NCBI GenBank assembly: GCA_904420555.1
Contig: CAJFVO010000001.1
Span: 297,219-361,218, forward strand
Source: Candidatus Heritagella intestinalis
GTDB lineage: Bacteria > Bacillota > Clostridia > Oscillospirales > Acutalibacteraceae
Direction of reading: 5' to 3'
Length of the DNA: 64,000 nucleotides
Shown: piece after piece, positions 34,221-42,485 of the stretch
How the letters are laid out: each line of letters opens with the position of its first letter
Numbering within the stretch: position 1 is the stretch's first letter
Notes under the pieces: generated by a model
Told to the model about the DNA's origin: nothing
Database searches by the model: none
What the model saw: only the letters and a program-made list of their open reading frames with translations
Program-made: the position numbers and the translations under genes

Positions 34221-35264
34221 TCACCGGATAAACATGGCATCGCCAAAGCTGAAGAAACGGTATTTTTCCTCCACCGCTACCTGATAAGCGTGAAGGATAT
34301 TTTCCCGGCCGGCCAGGGCTGAAACCAGCATCACCAGAGTGCTCTCCGGCAGATGGAAATTGGTAATCAGGCCATCCAGCACCTTGAATTCATAGCCCGG
34401 ATAAATAAAAATATCCGTCCAGCCATCGCTTTCACAAATGCGGCCCTCTTTGGCGGCCACCGATTCCAGGGTACGGCAGCTGGTGGTGCCCACTGCAATG
34501 ACCCGTCCCCCGTTCTGCTTAGTCTCCTGAATCAGGGCGGCGGTTTCAGCGGAAAGATGGTAGTGCTCTGAATGCATTTTGTGCTCGGAAATCTTCTCCA
34601 CACTCACCGGGCGGAAGGTACCAAGCCCCACATGAAGGGTCACAGCGCCGATGCGCACTCCTTTAGCCTTCACTTTCTCCAATAATTCCGGGGTAAAGTG
34701 CAGCCCGGCTGTGGGGGCCGCCGCAGAACCGATTTCCCGGGAATACACGGTCTGATAGCGTTCTTTGTCTTTGAGCTCCGCTGTAATATAGTGAGGCAAG
34801 GGCATCTGGCCAATTTTGTCCAGAATCGAGTAGAAATTCCCCTCATAGGTGAATTTCGCCAGCCGGTTACCGCCTTCCAGCACTTCCAGGATTTCTGCGT
34901 GGAGCAATCCATCCCCAAAGGTGAACTTCGCGCCGGGCTTGGCTCTGCGCCCCGGGCCGCAGAGCACCTCCCACACATCCTGTTCCTGCTGGTGAAGGAG
35001 CAGGAATTCCACATGGGCGCCGGTCTCCTCTTTCACACCGTAGAGCCGGGCGGGAAGCACCCGGGAGTCGTTGACAATGAGGCAGTCGCCGGGCATAAGG
35101 AAATCTATAATATCATAAAAATGATGGTGGGAAATCTCTCCGGTTTTCCGGTCCAGCACCATGAGCCGGGAAGAATCCCGGGGTTCTGCCGGGGTCTGGG
35201 CGATGAGCTCCTGGGGCAGGTCATAATAGAAATCGTGGGTCTTCATCTCTGGTATCTGATCCAT
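34221..35264 (-). CDS. queA: tRNA preQ1 ribosyltransferase-isomerase QueA
   Basis: Transfers and isomerises the ribosyl group of SAM onto preQ1 in tRNA anticodons, making epoxyqueuosine. Conserved segments: [53 protein letters not shown]-type [11 protein letters not shown] and [15 protein letters not shown]. 347 residues is typical. ATG 35264 is chosen over 35276, where AAAGGA would be too close; MKTHDF at 35246 is an alternative. It is divergent from the lysine operon. No tgt gene is adjacent. Confidence 0.96.
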   Translation of the reverse strand: MDQIPEMKTHDFYYDLPQELIAQTPAEPRDSSRLMVLDRKTGEISHHHFYDIIDFLMPGDCLIVNDSRVLPARLYGVKEETGAHVEFLLLHQQEQDVWEVLCGPGRRAKPGAKFTFGDGLLHAEILEVLEGGNRLAKFTYEGNFYSILDKIGQMPLPHYITAELKDKERYQTVYSREIGSAAAPTAGLHFTPELLEKVKAKGVRIGAVTLHVGLGTFRPVSVEKISEHKMHSEHYHLSAETAALIQETKQNGGRVIAVGTTSCRTLESVAAKEGRICESDGWTDIFIYPGYEFKVLDGLITNFHLPESTLVMLVSALAGRENILHAYQVAVEEKYRFFSFGDAMFIR

Positions 35265-35362
35265 ATTTGGCAACATCCTTTCTTAAAAGGGTCTCCCTAT
35301 GCTGTTTTCCCCTCTCTTTAGCGGAACGGCGTAAAAAAACGGCGCAAAACGCCGGATAGAAA

Positions 35363-35391
35363 TTGACAAAATGCTCTCTATCATGTATGAT
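35363..35391 (+). promoter_or_regulatory. Promoter of the lysine biosynthesis operon
   Basis: -35 TTGACA (35363-35368), 17-base spacer, -10 TATGAT (35386-35391). Transcription would start just before the riboswitch. Confidence 0.87.
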
Positions 35392-35399
35392 AAAGGCGT

Positions 35400-35570
35400 T
35401 GAAGATAGAGGCGCGTCTTTCAAAAGTAATGGGTTGTGAGGCTGCCAGGCCTGTGATCACCTGTGAAAGGGGAAGTCGCCGAAGGCGGTGCGTGGCAAAC
35501 ATCCGCCTGGCTGCTTTGGGAATACCACTGCAACTGTCATCATATCCTTATGATGGAGCGCTATCGGACT
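35400..35570 (+). ncRNA. Lysine riboswitch (L box)
   Basis: The L-box core is present in order: AGAGGCGC (35407-35414), AGTAAT, AAAGGGGAAGTCGCCGAAGG (35466-35485), CTGGCTG, ACTGCAACTGTCA and the last arm. It senses lysine and, with the terminator at 35627-35650, should stop transcription of asd-dapA-dapB when lysine is plentiful. Confidence 0.95.
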
Positions 35571-35626
35571 TATCCCGCCGCCGGAAGCGGAATAACCCCG
35601 AACAGTACTATTATATTGGATTGGTG

Positions 35627-35650
35627 GCCGGTTTTCAACCGGTTTTTTTA
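35627..35650 (+). terminator. Riboswitch-controlled terminator
   Basis: CCGGTT-TTC-AACCGG hairpin followed by seven T, 50 bases before asd. It is the expression platform of the lysine riboswitch. Confidence 0.9.
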
Positions 35651-35698
35651 TACCCTGCCGTCAACCCCATTTTTAATCTTTCAGGAGGGCTTTTTGTT

Positions 35699-36778
35699 AT
35701 GAAGAAGTATAAAGTAGGTATTATCGGCGCCACCGGCATGGTGGGCCAGCGGTTTGCTACGCTGTTGGAAAACCATCCCTGGTTTGAGGTGTGCGCACTG
35801 GCCGCCTCTGCCCGCTCTGCCGGCAAAACCTATCAGGAAGCCGTAGGCCCGCGTTGGGCTATGCAGACCCCTATCCCCGCCTCCATGGCCTCCATGGTGG
35901 TAATGGACGCCACTGCCGACGTGGAGAAAATCACCTCCCTGGTGGATTTCGTATTCTGCGCCGTGGACATGAAAAAAGAAGAGATCCGCGCCCTGGAAGA
36001 GACCTATGCCAAGGCAGAGTGCCCGGTAATTTCCAACAACAGCGCTCACCGCGGCACCCCTGATGTGCCCATGATTATCCCCGAGATCAACGCCGACCAC
36101 GCGGAGATCATCCACGCCCAGCGCAAGCGCCTGGGCACCAAGCGGGGCTTTATCGCTGTGAAATCCAACTGCTCCCTTCAGAGCTATGTGCCCGCTGTGC
36201 ATCCCCTGATGGATTTGGGCGTCACCCGGGTGCTGGCCTGCACCTATCAGGCTATTTCCGGCGCCGGCAAGACCTTTGCCACCTTCCCGGAAATCGTAGA
36301 CAACGTGATTCCCTATATCGGCGGCGAAGAGGAGAAATCCGAGCAGGAGCCCCTGAAGATTTGGGGCCACATCGAAGACGGCAAAATCGTCAATGCCACT
36401 TCCCCCAGCATTACTTCCCAGTGCCTGCGGGTGCCGGTTTCCGACGGCCACACTGCCGCCGTGTTCGTTTCCTTTGACAAGAAGGTCCCCATGGAGGAGA
36501 TCATCCGCCGGTGGGAAAGCTATCGCGGCCCGGCTCAGGAGCTGGAACTGCCCAGCGCTCCCAAGCAGTTCCTCCACTATTTCACCGAGAACGACCGTCC
36601 CCAGGCGAAACTGGACCGCAACCTGGAAAACGGCATGGCCGTCTCTATTGGACGCCTGCGTCCCGACACCCAGTATGATATTAAATTTGTCTGCCTTTCC
36701 CACAATACCCTGCGCGGCGCGGCAGGCGGCGCTGTCCTCATGGCGGAGCTGCTGTGCGCCAAGGGATATTTGGACTAA
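35699..36778 (+). CDS. asd: Aspartate-semialdehyde dehydrogenase
   Basis: NADPH-dependent reduction of aspartyl phosphate to aspartate semialdehyde, the branch point to lysine, methionine and threonine. NADP loop YKVGIIGATGMVGQRF, catalytic Cys in KSNCSLQSYVPA and substrate motif YQAISGAGKTF are present. The sequence is of the type common to archaea, fungi and many Clostridia. 359 residues. GGAGG precedes ATG 35699. First gene behind the lysine riboswitch, 24 bases before dapA. Confidence 0.96.
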   Translation: MKKYKVGIIGATGMVGQRFATLLENHPWFEVCALAASARSAGKTYQEAVGPRWAMQTPIPASMASMVVMDATADVEKITSLVDFVFCAVDMKKEEIRALEETYAKAECPVISNNSAHRGTPDVPMIIPEINADHAEIIHAQRKRLGTKRGFIAVKSNCSLQSYVPAVHPLMDLGVTRVLACTYQAISGAGKTFATFPEIVDNVIPYIGGEEEKSEQEPLKIWGHIEDGKIVNATSPSITSQCLRVPVSDGHTAAVFVSFDKKVPMEEIIRRWESYRGPAQELELPSAPKQFLHYFTENDRPQAKLDRNLENGMAVSIGRLRPDTQYDIKFVCLSHNTLRGAAGGAVLMAELLCAKGYLD

Positions 36779-36802
36779 CCTTTGATTGGAGGCATCTGAC
36801 CC

Positions 36803-37705
36803 ATGAAGAAAACCATTTTTACCGGCTCCGGCGTTGCCATTGTCACCCCTATGAAGGAAGACGGCTCCGTCAACTATTCCGAGCTGGAACGGCTCATTGA
36901 GTTCCAGATCGCCGAAGGGACCGACGCCATTATCTCCTGCGGCACCACCGGCGAATCCGCTACCCTCAACCACGAGGAGCACTGCCAGGTGCTGGACTTC
37001 ACCATCCGTCACGTAAATCACCGGGTTCCGGTTATCGCCGGGGCCGGCAGCAACGACACCCTCTATGCGGTGGAGCTGGCCCGCTCTGCTGAAGCCAGCG
37101 GCGCTGACGCCCTTTTGATGGTGACTCCCTATTACAACAAAAGCTCCCAGAGCGGCCTGATCCGCCACTTTACCTATGTGGCCGACCGGGTGAGCACCCC
37201 CATTATCCTCTACAATGTGCCTTCCCGCACCGGCTGCAACATCCAGCCCCAGACTTACCGGGAGCTGGCAAAGCACCCCAACATTGTGGCCACCAAAGAG
37301 GCCAACGGCGACATGGCTTCCGCAGTACGCACCATGTCCCTGTGCGGGGATGACCTGGCGGTTTATTCCGGCGAGGATGAGCTGACCCTGCCCATGATGG
37401 CATTGGGCGGCAAGGGTGTGATCTCTGTTTTTGCCAACGTCATGCCCAAGACCATGCACGAGCTGTGCGCGGCTATGCTCCGGGGCGATTTGGAGACCGC
37501 CCGGGAAATCCAGTTCCGCCACACGGCTTTGATGAAGGCCCTGTTCATGGATGTGAACCCCATTCCCGTAAAGGAAGCCCTGAACCTCATGGGCTTTGCC
37601 TGCGGGGAGTGCCGGATGCCCCTGGCGCCTCTCAGCGCTGCGGCCAAGGAATCCCTGGCAGAAGTTCTGAGCCAATACGGCCTCATCGGGAATTTCAAAA
37701 TGTAA
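36803..37705 (+). CDS. dapA: 4-hydroxy-tetrahydrodipicolinate synthase
   Basis: Condenses pyruvate with aspartate semialdehyde, the first step proper to lysine and DAP synthesis. TIM-barrel signatures: CGTTGESATLNHEEH, VTPYYNKSSQSGLIRHF (catalytic Tyr), LYNVPSRTG and Schiff-base Lys in NIVATKEANGD. 300 residues is normal. Second gene of the operon, followed by dapB. Confidence 0.97.
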   Translation: MKKTIFTGSGVAIVTPMKEDGSVNYSELERLIEFQIAEGTDAIISCGTTGESATLNHEEHCQVLDFTIRHVNHRVPVIAGAGSNDTLYAVELARSAEASGADALLMVTPYYNKSSQSGLIRHFTYVADRVSTPIILYNVPSRTGCNIQPQTYRELAKHPNIVATKEANGDMASAVRTMSLCGDDLAVYSGEDELTLPMMALGGKGVISVFANVMPKTMHELCAAMLRGDLETAREIQFRHTALMKALFMDVNPIPVKEALNLMGFACGECRMPLAPLSAAAKESLAEVLSQYGLIGNFKM

Positions 37706-37738
37706 GGAGGCGTGCCGGCGCTTTGCCGGCAGAAAGCT

Positions 37739-38488
37739 ATGACAAAGATCCTTTTAAGCGGATGCAGCGGCCACATGGGCCGGGTTATCGCATCCCTTGT
37801 GGAAAACCGCCAAGACTGTGAAATTACTGCGGGGATCGATTTGCGCAGTATGGGGACAGAAGCTTTCCCGGTGTTTTCCTCTCTTTCGGAGGTAGACCGG
37901 GAAGCAGATGTGCTCATTGATTTTTCCAATCCCAGCCTGCTCTCCTCCCTGCTCCAATATGCACGGGAGAAAAAACTGCCGGTTGTGCTCTGCACCACGG
38001 GCTACACCCCGGAGCAGGTACAGGCCGTGAAGGATGCCGCCAAGGAAATCCCGGTGTTCTACTCCCGGAATATGTCCCTAGGCATTAACCTGCTCATTGA
38101 GCTGGCCAAAAAGGCCACCGCTGTACTGGGCCGGGATTTTGACATTGAGATTGTGGAAGAACACCATAACCAGAAGCTGGACGCTCCCAGCGGCACGGCA
38201 CTGATGATTGCCGACGCCATTTCCGAAACCCGGGAGGGCCCCAGCCGCTATATGTATGACCGCCATTCCCAGCGGCAGAAGCGCAGCAGCGATGAAATTG
38301 GCATCCACTCCATTCGGGGCGGCACCATTGTGGGCGAGCACGAAGTGATCTTCGCGGGACAGCACGAAGTCATCCGCCTCTCCCATTCCGCCCAGTCCAA
38401 AGAAGTGTTTGCTGCCGGTGCGGTGAACGCAGCTTTATATCTTCCCGGCCGTCCGGCGGGACTGTATGATATGTCTGCCCTGGTGTAA
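37739..38488 (+). CDS. dapB: 4-hydroxy-tetrahydrodipicolinate reductase
   Basis: NAD(P)H reductase of the DAP pathway. Cofactor loop LLSGCSGHMGRVIA, VLIDFSNPS, VLCTTGYTPEQ, NMSLGINLL and the catalytic/substrate motif EEHHNQKLDAPSGTAL are seen. The 249-residue protein is slightly short, as in many Firmicutes. The start is not simple: the only good Shine-Dalgarno (GGAGG, 37707-37711) is 27 bases before ATG 37739, with a small hairpin (GCCGGC/GCCGGC) between; GTG 37712 abuts it. Confidence 0.94.
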   Translation: MTKILLSGCSGHMGRVIASLVENRQDCEITAGIDLRSMGTEAFPVFSSLSEVDREADVLIDFSNPSLLSSLLQYAREKKLPVVLCTTGYTPEQVQAVKDAAKEIPVFYSRNMSLGINLLIELAKKATAVLGRDFDIEIVEEHHNQKLDAPSGTALMIADAISETREGPSRYMYDRHSQRQKRSSDEIGIHSIRGGTIVGEHEVIFAGQHEVIRLSHSAQSKEVFAAGAVNAALYLPGRPAGLYDMSALV

Positions 38489-38498
38489 CCCTGACCAC

Positions 38499-38546
38499 AG
38501 AATACCGTCAGCAGGGGCGGAAAGCTGCCGCCCCTGAGCGTATTCT
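38499..38546 (+). other. Long intergenic hairpin between dapB and the ACT gene
   Basis: AGAATAC/GTATTCT outer arms and AGGGGCG/CGCCCCT inner arms with no T run. A likely RNA processing or stability element, or an attenuator acting on the ACT-domain gene. Confidence 0.65.
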
Positions 38547-38589
38547 CGGGAGAAACCAGGCTTAGCCTTTACAAAAGGAGGAGTTGTTT

Positions 38590-39042
38590 ATGAGCGCAGC
38601 CATTACCACTTTGAGCGACATTACCCTCATCACCCTGGAAGGATGTCCCGCTGACATCGGCTATCTGGCCTCCTCTTTGGAGACCGTGGCAGCCATGGGC
38701 GTCAACATTGACATGATCTCCATGGCGCCGGCCCACGGTGACCGGACCGCATTTTCCATCACCGTGCAGGACGACGATCTGGGGAAAATCCTCACCTTTA
38801 CCCGGAAACTCCAGGAATCCACGGGCATCCGTCCCATTGTCAGCAGCGGGAACTATAAAATCGCGGTCTACGACCCGGGAATGAAGAATACTCCCGGCGT
38901 AGCGGCGGCGGTATTCCAGGCGGCCTCCCGGGCCCACGCGGACCTGCGGCTGATTAGCACCTCGGACGTGGAAATCTCCTTCATTGTGACAGCGGCCGAT
39001 TATGACGCCGCTCTGGAGGAACTGCATCAGGCGCTGACCTAA
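38590..39042 (+). CDS. Stand-alone tandem ACT-domain protein (aspartokinase-like regulator)
   Basis: 150 residues forming two ACT domains, like the regulatory tail of aspartokinase without the kinase (compare MGVNIDMISMAPAHGDRT and FSITVQDDDLGKIL; second domain IAVYDPGMKNTPGVAAAVFQ and STSDVEISFIVTAADYDAAL). ACT pairs bind amino acids such as lysine or threonine. Last in the lysine operon, so it may be a regulatory subunit or sensor for aspartokinase encoded elsewhere; that is inference. AGGAGG precedes ATG 38590 by eight bases. Confidence 0.85.
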   Translation: MSAAITTLSDITLITLEGCPADIGYLASSLETVAAMGVNIDMISMAPAHGDRTAFSITVQDDDLGKILTFTRKLQESTGIRPIVSSGNYKIAVYDPGMKNTPGVAAAVFQAASRAHADLRLISTSDVEISFIVTAADYDAALEELHQALT

Positions 39043-39066
39043 CCTTCCTATTTGCTCCAAAATGAC

Positions 39067-39109
39067 AAAAGGCAGAAGGCTTCCCATAGGGGAAACCTTC
39101 TGCCTTTTA
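39067..39109. terminator. Bidirectional terminator of the lysine operon and radical-SAM operon
   Basis: AAAAGGCAGAAGG/CCTTCTGCCTTTT with inner TTCCC/GGGAA, symmetric A and T tracts; it serves the convergent operons on both strands. Confidence 0.92.
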
Positions 39110-39111
39110 TT

Positions 39112-40002
39112 TTAAAGTCCTTCCAAAGAAAAGGGCGGGATAAAAGCCTTTTTAGCGGCAGAACGGCCTTGCAGATAACCGTCCAAATCCAGGCGGAACA
39201 GAGCGTCCCGGACTTTTTCATATTCCCGGCGGGTGATGGTGCGGTTAATTTCCGGAAACTCAGAAGCCCGGCCACAGGGTACGTATTGGGCCATGAGGCT
39301 CACCGGATATTCCGGCAGGTTGTCGTGAAGCCATTCCAATACAGCGATGGAGTTCCGGGTATTCCCGGGGAGAATCAAATGCCGTACCATGGTGCCCCGC
39401 TGCATCATCCCCTCTTCATCATACCGGGCCGGGCCGGTTTGCCGAGCCATTTCCAAAATTGCCTGAGAGGCCCGGGTGAAATAATCCGGCGCGCCAGAAT
39501 ACCGTTTACCCAGGGCATCGGAAGCGTACTTCAGATCCGGCAGATAGATGTCCACCAGCCCTTCCAGCATTCGCAGGGTTTCCAGGGATTCATATCCCCC
39601 GCAGTTATACACCACCGGAACGGGAAGCTTTTCCATGGAAAGGGCCTCGGCAACAGCTAAGGCAAAGTGTGTAGGGGTCACCAGGTTGATATTGTGGGCC
39701 CCTTGGTCGATGAGCCGCAAAAACACCTGGTGAAGCTCTTTTGGGGTCAGGACTTTCCCCACCTCCCGGCGGGTGCTGATGGAATCGTTTTGACAAAATA
39801 CGCATTGCAGGGAGCAGCCGGTGAAGAAAACCGTTCCCGAACCCCGGACGCCGCTGATGCTGGGTTCCTCCCACTGGTGCAAAGCTGCCCGGGCCACCAC
39901 GGGGAGGGCGCCCATGCGGCAAAAGCCCTCTCCCTGCTCCGGCTCCCGGCGAACGCCGCACTGGCGGGGACACAGATTACAGGCTTCTATGGTTCCGGTC
40001 AT
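39112..40002 (-). CDS. Radical SAM protein (PflA-like)
   Basis: [4Fe-4S]-SAM enzyme with CxxxCxxC motif CSLQCVFCQN. A Cys-rich N-terminal element (CNLCPRQCGVRREPEQGEGF) resembles that of PflA-like/YfkA-type radical SAM proteins whose substrates are unknown. Further motifs: THFALAVAEAL, VYNCGGYESLETLRMLEG and DIYLPDLKYAS. ATG 40002 follows GGGAGG and overlaps the pgeF stop by four bases (ATGA), so the genes are translationally coupled. Function is not assigned. Confidence 0.88.
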   Translation of the reverse strand: MTGTIEACNLCPRQCGVRREPEQGEGFCRMGALPVVARAALHQWEEPSISGVRGSGTVFFTGCSLQCVFCQNDSISTRREVGKVLTPKELHQVFLRLIDQGAHNINLVTPTHFALAVAEALSMEKLPVPVVYNCGGYESLETLRMLEGLVDIYLPDLKYASDALGKRYSGAPDYFTRASQAILEMARQTGPARYDEEGMMQRGTMVRHLILPGNTRNSIAVLEWLHDNLPEYPVSLMAQYVPCGRASEFPEINRTITRREYEKVRDALFRLDLDGYLQGRSAAKKAFIPPFSLEGL

Positions 40003-40835
40003 CTGGCATCCTCCCGGATCTCCAAAAAGGCCGCCATGCCGCCTCTCTTGCCCGCAGTCGCCCGATGGGAGAAAAGCAGCTCTTGATGGCACTGGGTACA
40101 CACCCCACCCACGGTGATATGGCTTTCCGGCACACCGGCGGCCGCCAGCACCTGCCGGTTGCACTCCCAGAGGTTCAGCTGGTATTTGCCCCCGGATTTT
40201 TCCTCTACAAAATCTTCCGGATGCAGGTGGGTCAGGGCCAAAAACTCCCGGGCTACCGGCTCATCCACCTCGTAACAGCAGGGGCCAATGGAGGGCCCAA
40301 TGGCTGCGTAGACTTCACAGGGGCGAGTACCGAACTCCTCCTCCATACGCCGGAGCATCTCCCGGCCCATCTGCGCCACGGTTCCCCGCCAGCCCGCATG
40401 AGCCAGGCCAATGGCCCGGTGCTCCGGGTCTACAAAATACAGGGGCACACAGTCGGCATAATAGGTTACCAAGGTGACGCCCGGTTCATCGGTACACAGG
40501 CCATCCACGCTTTCCCGGTCTTTGGGGCGCCAAATGCCTACGCCCCAATCCCCTTGGCCTACCCGGCGCACCACCGTGTGATGGTCCTGGGCCGAGGCAG
40601 TGAGGCTATCCGGCGAAAAGCCTACAGCGGTACAAAACCGGCGGTAATTCTCCTCCACATTTTCCCGGCTGTCGCCCCGGCCAAAGCTCAGGTTCATTGT
40701 GGAGAACTCCCCGGTGCTAACGCCGCCTTTTCGGGTGGAAAATGCCTGGCGTAGCCAGGAAAACTGCGCAAGCTGGGGGAAAGTGAGGAAGCCTACTCCA
40801 TTTTTCTCTTGATATTCCATCTGTCCAAGCTGCAT
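39999..40835 (-). CDS. pgeF: Peptidoglycan editing factor PgeF (YfiH family)
   Basis: Multicopper-oxidase-like family once called laccase; in E. coli it removes wrongly placed L-Ser from peptidoglycan precursors and also acts on nucleosides. Key residues: SAQDHHTVV (first metal His), VTYYADCVPLYF (Cys), GLAHAGWRGTV (His) and the IGPSIGPCCYEV loop. 278 residues. ATG 40835 has AAAGGA eight bases upstream. It is between an MFS gene and the radical SAM gene in one operon. Confidence 0.92.
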   Translation of the reverse strand: MQLGQMEYQEKNGVGFLTFPQLAQFSWLRQAFSTRKGGVSTGEFSTMNLSFGRGDSRENVEENYRRFCTAVGFSPDSLTASAQDHHTVVRRVGQGDWGVGIWRPKDRESVDGLCTDEPGVTLVTYYADCVPLYFVDPEHRAIGLAHAGWRGTVAQMGREMLRRMEEEFGTRPCEVYAAIGPSIGPCCYEVDEPVAREFLALTHLHPEDFVEEKSGGKYQLNLWECNRQVLAAAGVPESHITVGGVCTQCHQELLFSHRATAGKRGGMAAFLEIREDAR

Positions 40836-40854
40836 AGCAACCGTCCTTTCTGTA

Positions 40855-42027
40855 TCAATGCACATTATCTACTTTATATCGCATTTTACCGCACCAAACC
40901 CCATAGAGCAGCCCTCCCAGCACACAGCAGGCGGCCCCCAGCAAAAAAGCGCCGGGAACACTCCCCTCCGCCGCCCGGCCAAAAGCCACGCTGACCAGCG
41001 CGCCTACGCCGTTCAAAAAGGCCGATTGAATACTCAATTCTGTGGCCCGTTGAGAGGTTTTGACCTGGCGGTTTTGCAACTCCGTTTGCAGAGGCGTAAA
41101 CAAAGCGCCGGCCCCGCTGACAACGGCGATTCCCAAAATCGAAACAACCGGCTGCGCTGTGACAGCCAATAAAATACAGCTCCCACCAGTGAGGGCAAAA
41201 AGGAGCTCACCTGCCCCCAGGATGCCCAGCCGTCCTGTGAGCTTTTTGGAAAATACCCCCAACAATCCCACCAGGCTTACCCCTGCCAAAATCACGCCCA
41301 TAGCGGACACTTCCAAGCCGCTGCGCTGATATTGCAGCTGATTGAGGACCACCGTCACCGCCCAGTTGGTCTGTTCCATCAGCGCGGCGGCAACCAATAA
41401 CAGCAATAAGCGGGGATTCCATAAAGCTGCGCGAAACGCTTTCACCGGCGAGCGTTTTTCCGGGGCTTTCTTTTCTTTTTCCTCTTCTGGTTCCCCCACT
41501 TCCCGCAGGCCCAGAGAAGCCAAAGCCGCCAGCCCATAGGAGAAAACCGTCAGCAAACCGGCCAGGCGGAAATTTTCCCCCACGACCAGGGTATACAGGC
41601 AGGAAGAACACAGCAGCCCTGCCAATCCCAGCCCGGAATACAGGCTGAAAACCCAGTGGGTATCTTCCCCACGGCAGGAACGGTATAAAAGGGCCGTATC
41701 ACAGCCGGAAAGCCCGGCGCTCACCACCGCCAGCAATACCCGCTCTGTGAAAAAGCCGGCGAAATCCACCGCCTGCCAAAAAATAATCTTCGAGATAAAA
41801 AATACCATGCAGCAGGCCACCATGGTGTTGCGGTAGCCGATTTTCTCCGCAAGAATCCCCCAAGGGATTTCCAGCCCCACAGTGAGCACCAGGGAAATGC
41901 CCTCAATGAGGGTCATTTGAAAGACTGTAATCCCCGCCGCCTGCCGGTACAGCACTGCTACCGGCCCATAAAACACCATGCCCTGCAAAAAGACAATGGT
42001 GTACAACAAAATCAGGTTCCGTTTCAA
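40855..42027 (-). CDS. MFS transporter
   Basis: Twelve-helix major facilitator, 390 residues. The motif-A-like loop between helices 2 and 3 is GILAEKIGYRNTM. A charged central loop (GEPEEEKEKKAPEKRSPV) separates the halves. Substrate unknown; similar proteins are annotated as drug or sugar exporters without proof. It is the first gene of the pgeF/radical SAM operon, 19 bases before pgeF. Confidence 0.85.
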   Translation of the reverse strand: MKRNLILLYTIVFLQGMVFYGPVAVLYRQAAGITVFQMTLIEGISLVLTVGLEIPWGILAEKIGYRNTMVACCMVFFISKIIFWQAVDFAGFFTERVLLAVVSAGLSGCDTALLYRSCRGEDTHWVFSLYSGLGLAGLLCSSCLYTLVVGENFRLAGLLTVFSYGLAALASLGLREVGEPEEEKEKKAPEKRSPVKAFRAALWNPRLLLLLVAAALMEQTNWAVTVVLNQLQYQRSGLEVSAMGVILAGVSLVGLLGVFSKKLTGRLGILGAGELLFALTGGSCILLAVTAQPVVSILGIAVVSGAGALFTPLQTELQNRQVKTSQRATELSIQSAFLNGVGALVSVAFGRAAEGSVPGAFLLGAACCVLGGLLYGVWCGKMRYKVDNVH

Positions 42028-42059
42028 AATGTCTCATCCTTCGTCTGTTTGATTGTATG

Positions 42060-42093
42060 CAAAACAAACAGGCCTCCCTGAGGAAGCCTGTTC
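42060..42093 (-). terminator. Terminator after the small gene at 42.2 kb
   Basis: On the minus strand ACAGGCTTCC/GGAGGCCTGT with loop TCAG, then TTTGTTTT. Confidence 0.82.
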
Positions 42094-42150
42094 CTATCTG
42101 CATGGTATCAAACCGGACGACACACAGAAAAACATCTCCTTATAGAATGT

Positions 42151-42465
42151 TCAGCGGAAATACCCGCAATCGCAGAGCTGCTCAAAGCACCAGTTAACCT
42201 CTTCATCGGTAAACAGGGCGCCATAGGCGGATTCGGTCACCATGGCTTCCGGGGAAAGTTCCAGATGCCCCGCCTTTTCTAAAAAGGAAAAGGTGTCGGA
42301 AACCCTCTGGCGGCGTATCAGCCCCCGCATGATGGAAGGGCCGCTTTCCCGCTCCAACTGCTGCAAAAGCCGTTTTCCCGGCGCTCCCAGCTCCATTGCC
42401 TTCTGCGTGCGGGAAACCAGCTGCTCGGTGAACTGTTTTGCAGCTGCTTCCGTCTTCTTTATCAT
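42151..42465 (-). CDS. Small conserved protein of unknown function
   Basis: 104 residues, soluble, helical, no motif recognised; segments include RTQKAMELGAPGKRLLQQLE and SAYGALFTDEEVNWCFEQL. AAAGGAG lies before ATG 42465. It follows the CNNM/CBS protein gene by 20 bases and is probably co-transcribed with it. I do not recognise the family. Confidence 0.65.
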   Translation of the reverse strand: MIKKTEAAAKQFTEQLVSRTQKAMELGAPGKRLLQQLERESGPSIMRGLIRRQRVSDTFSFLEKAGHLELSPEAMVTESAYGALFTDEEVNWCFEQLCDCGYFR

Positions 42466-42485
42466 ACTGAACTTCTCCTTTCCTG

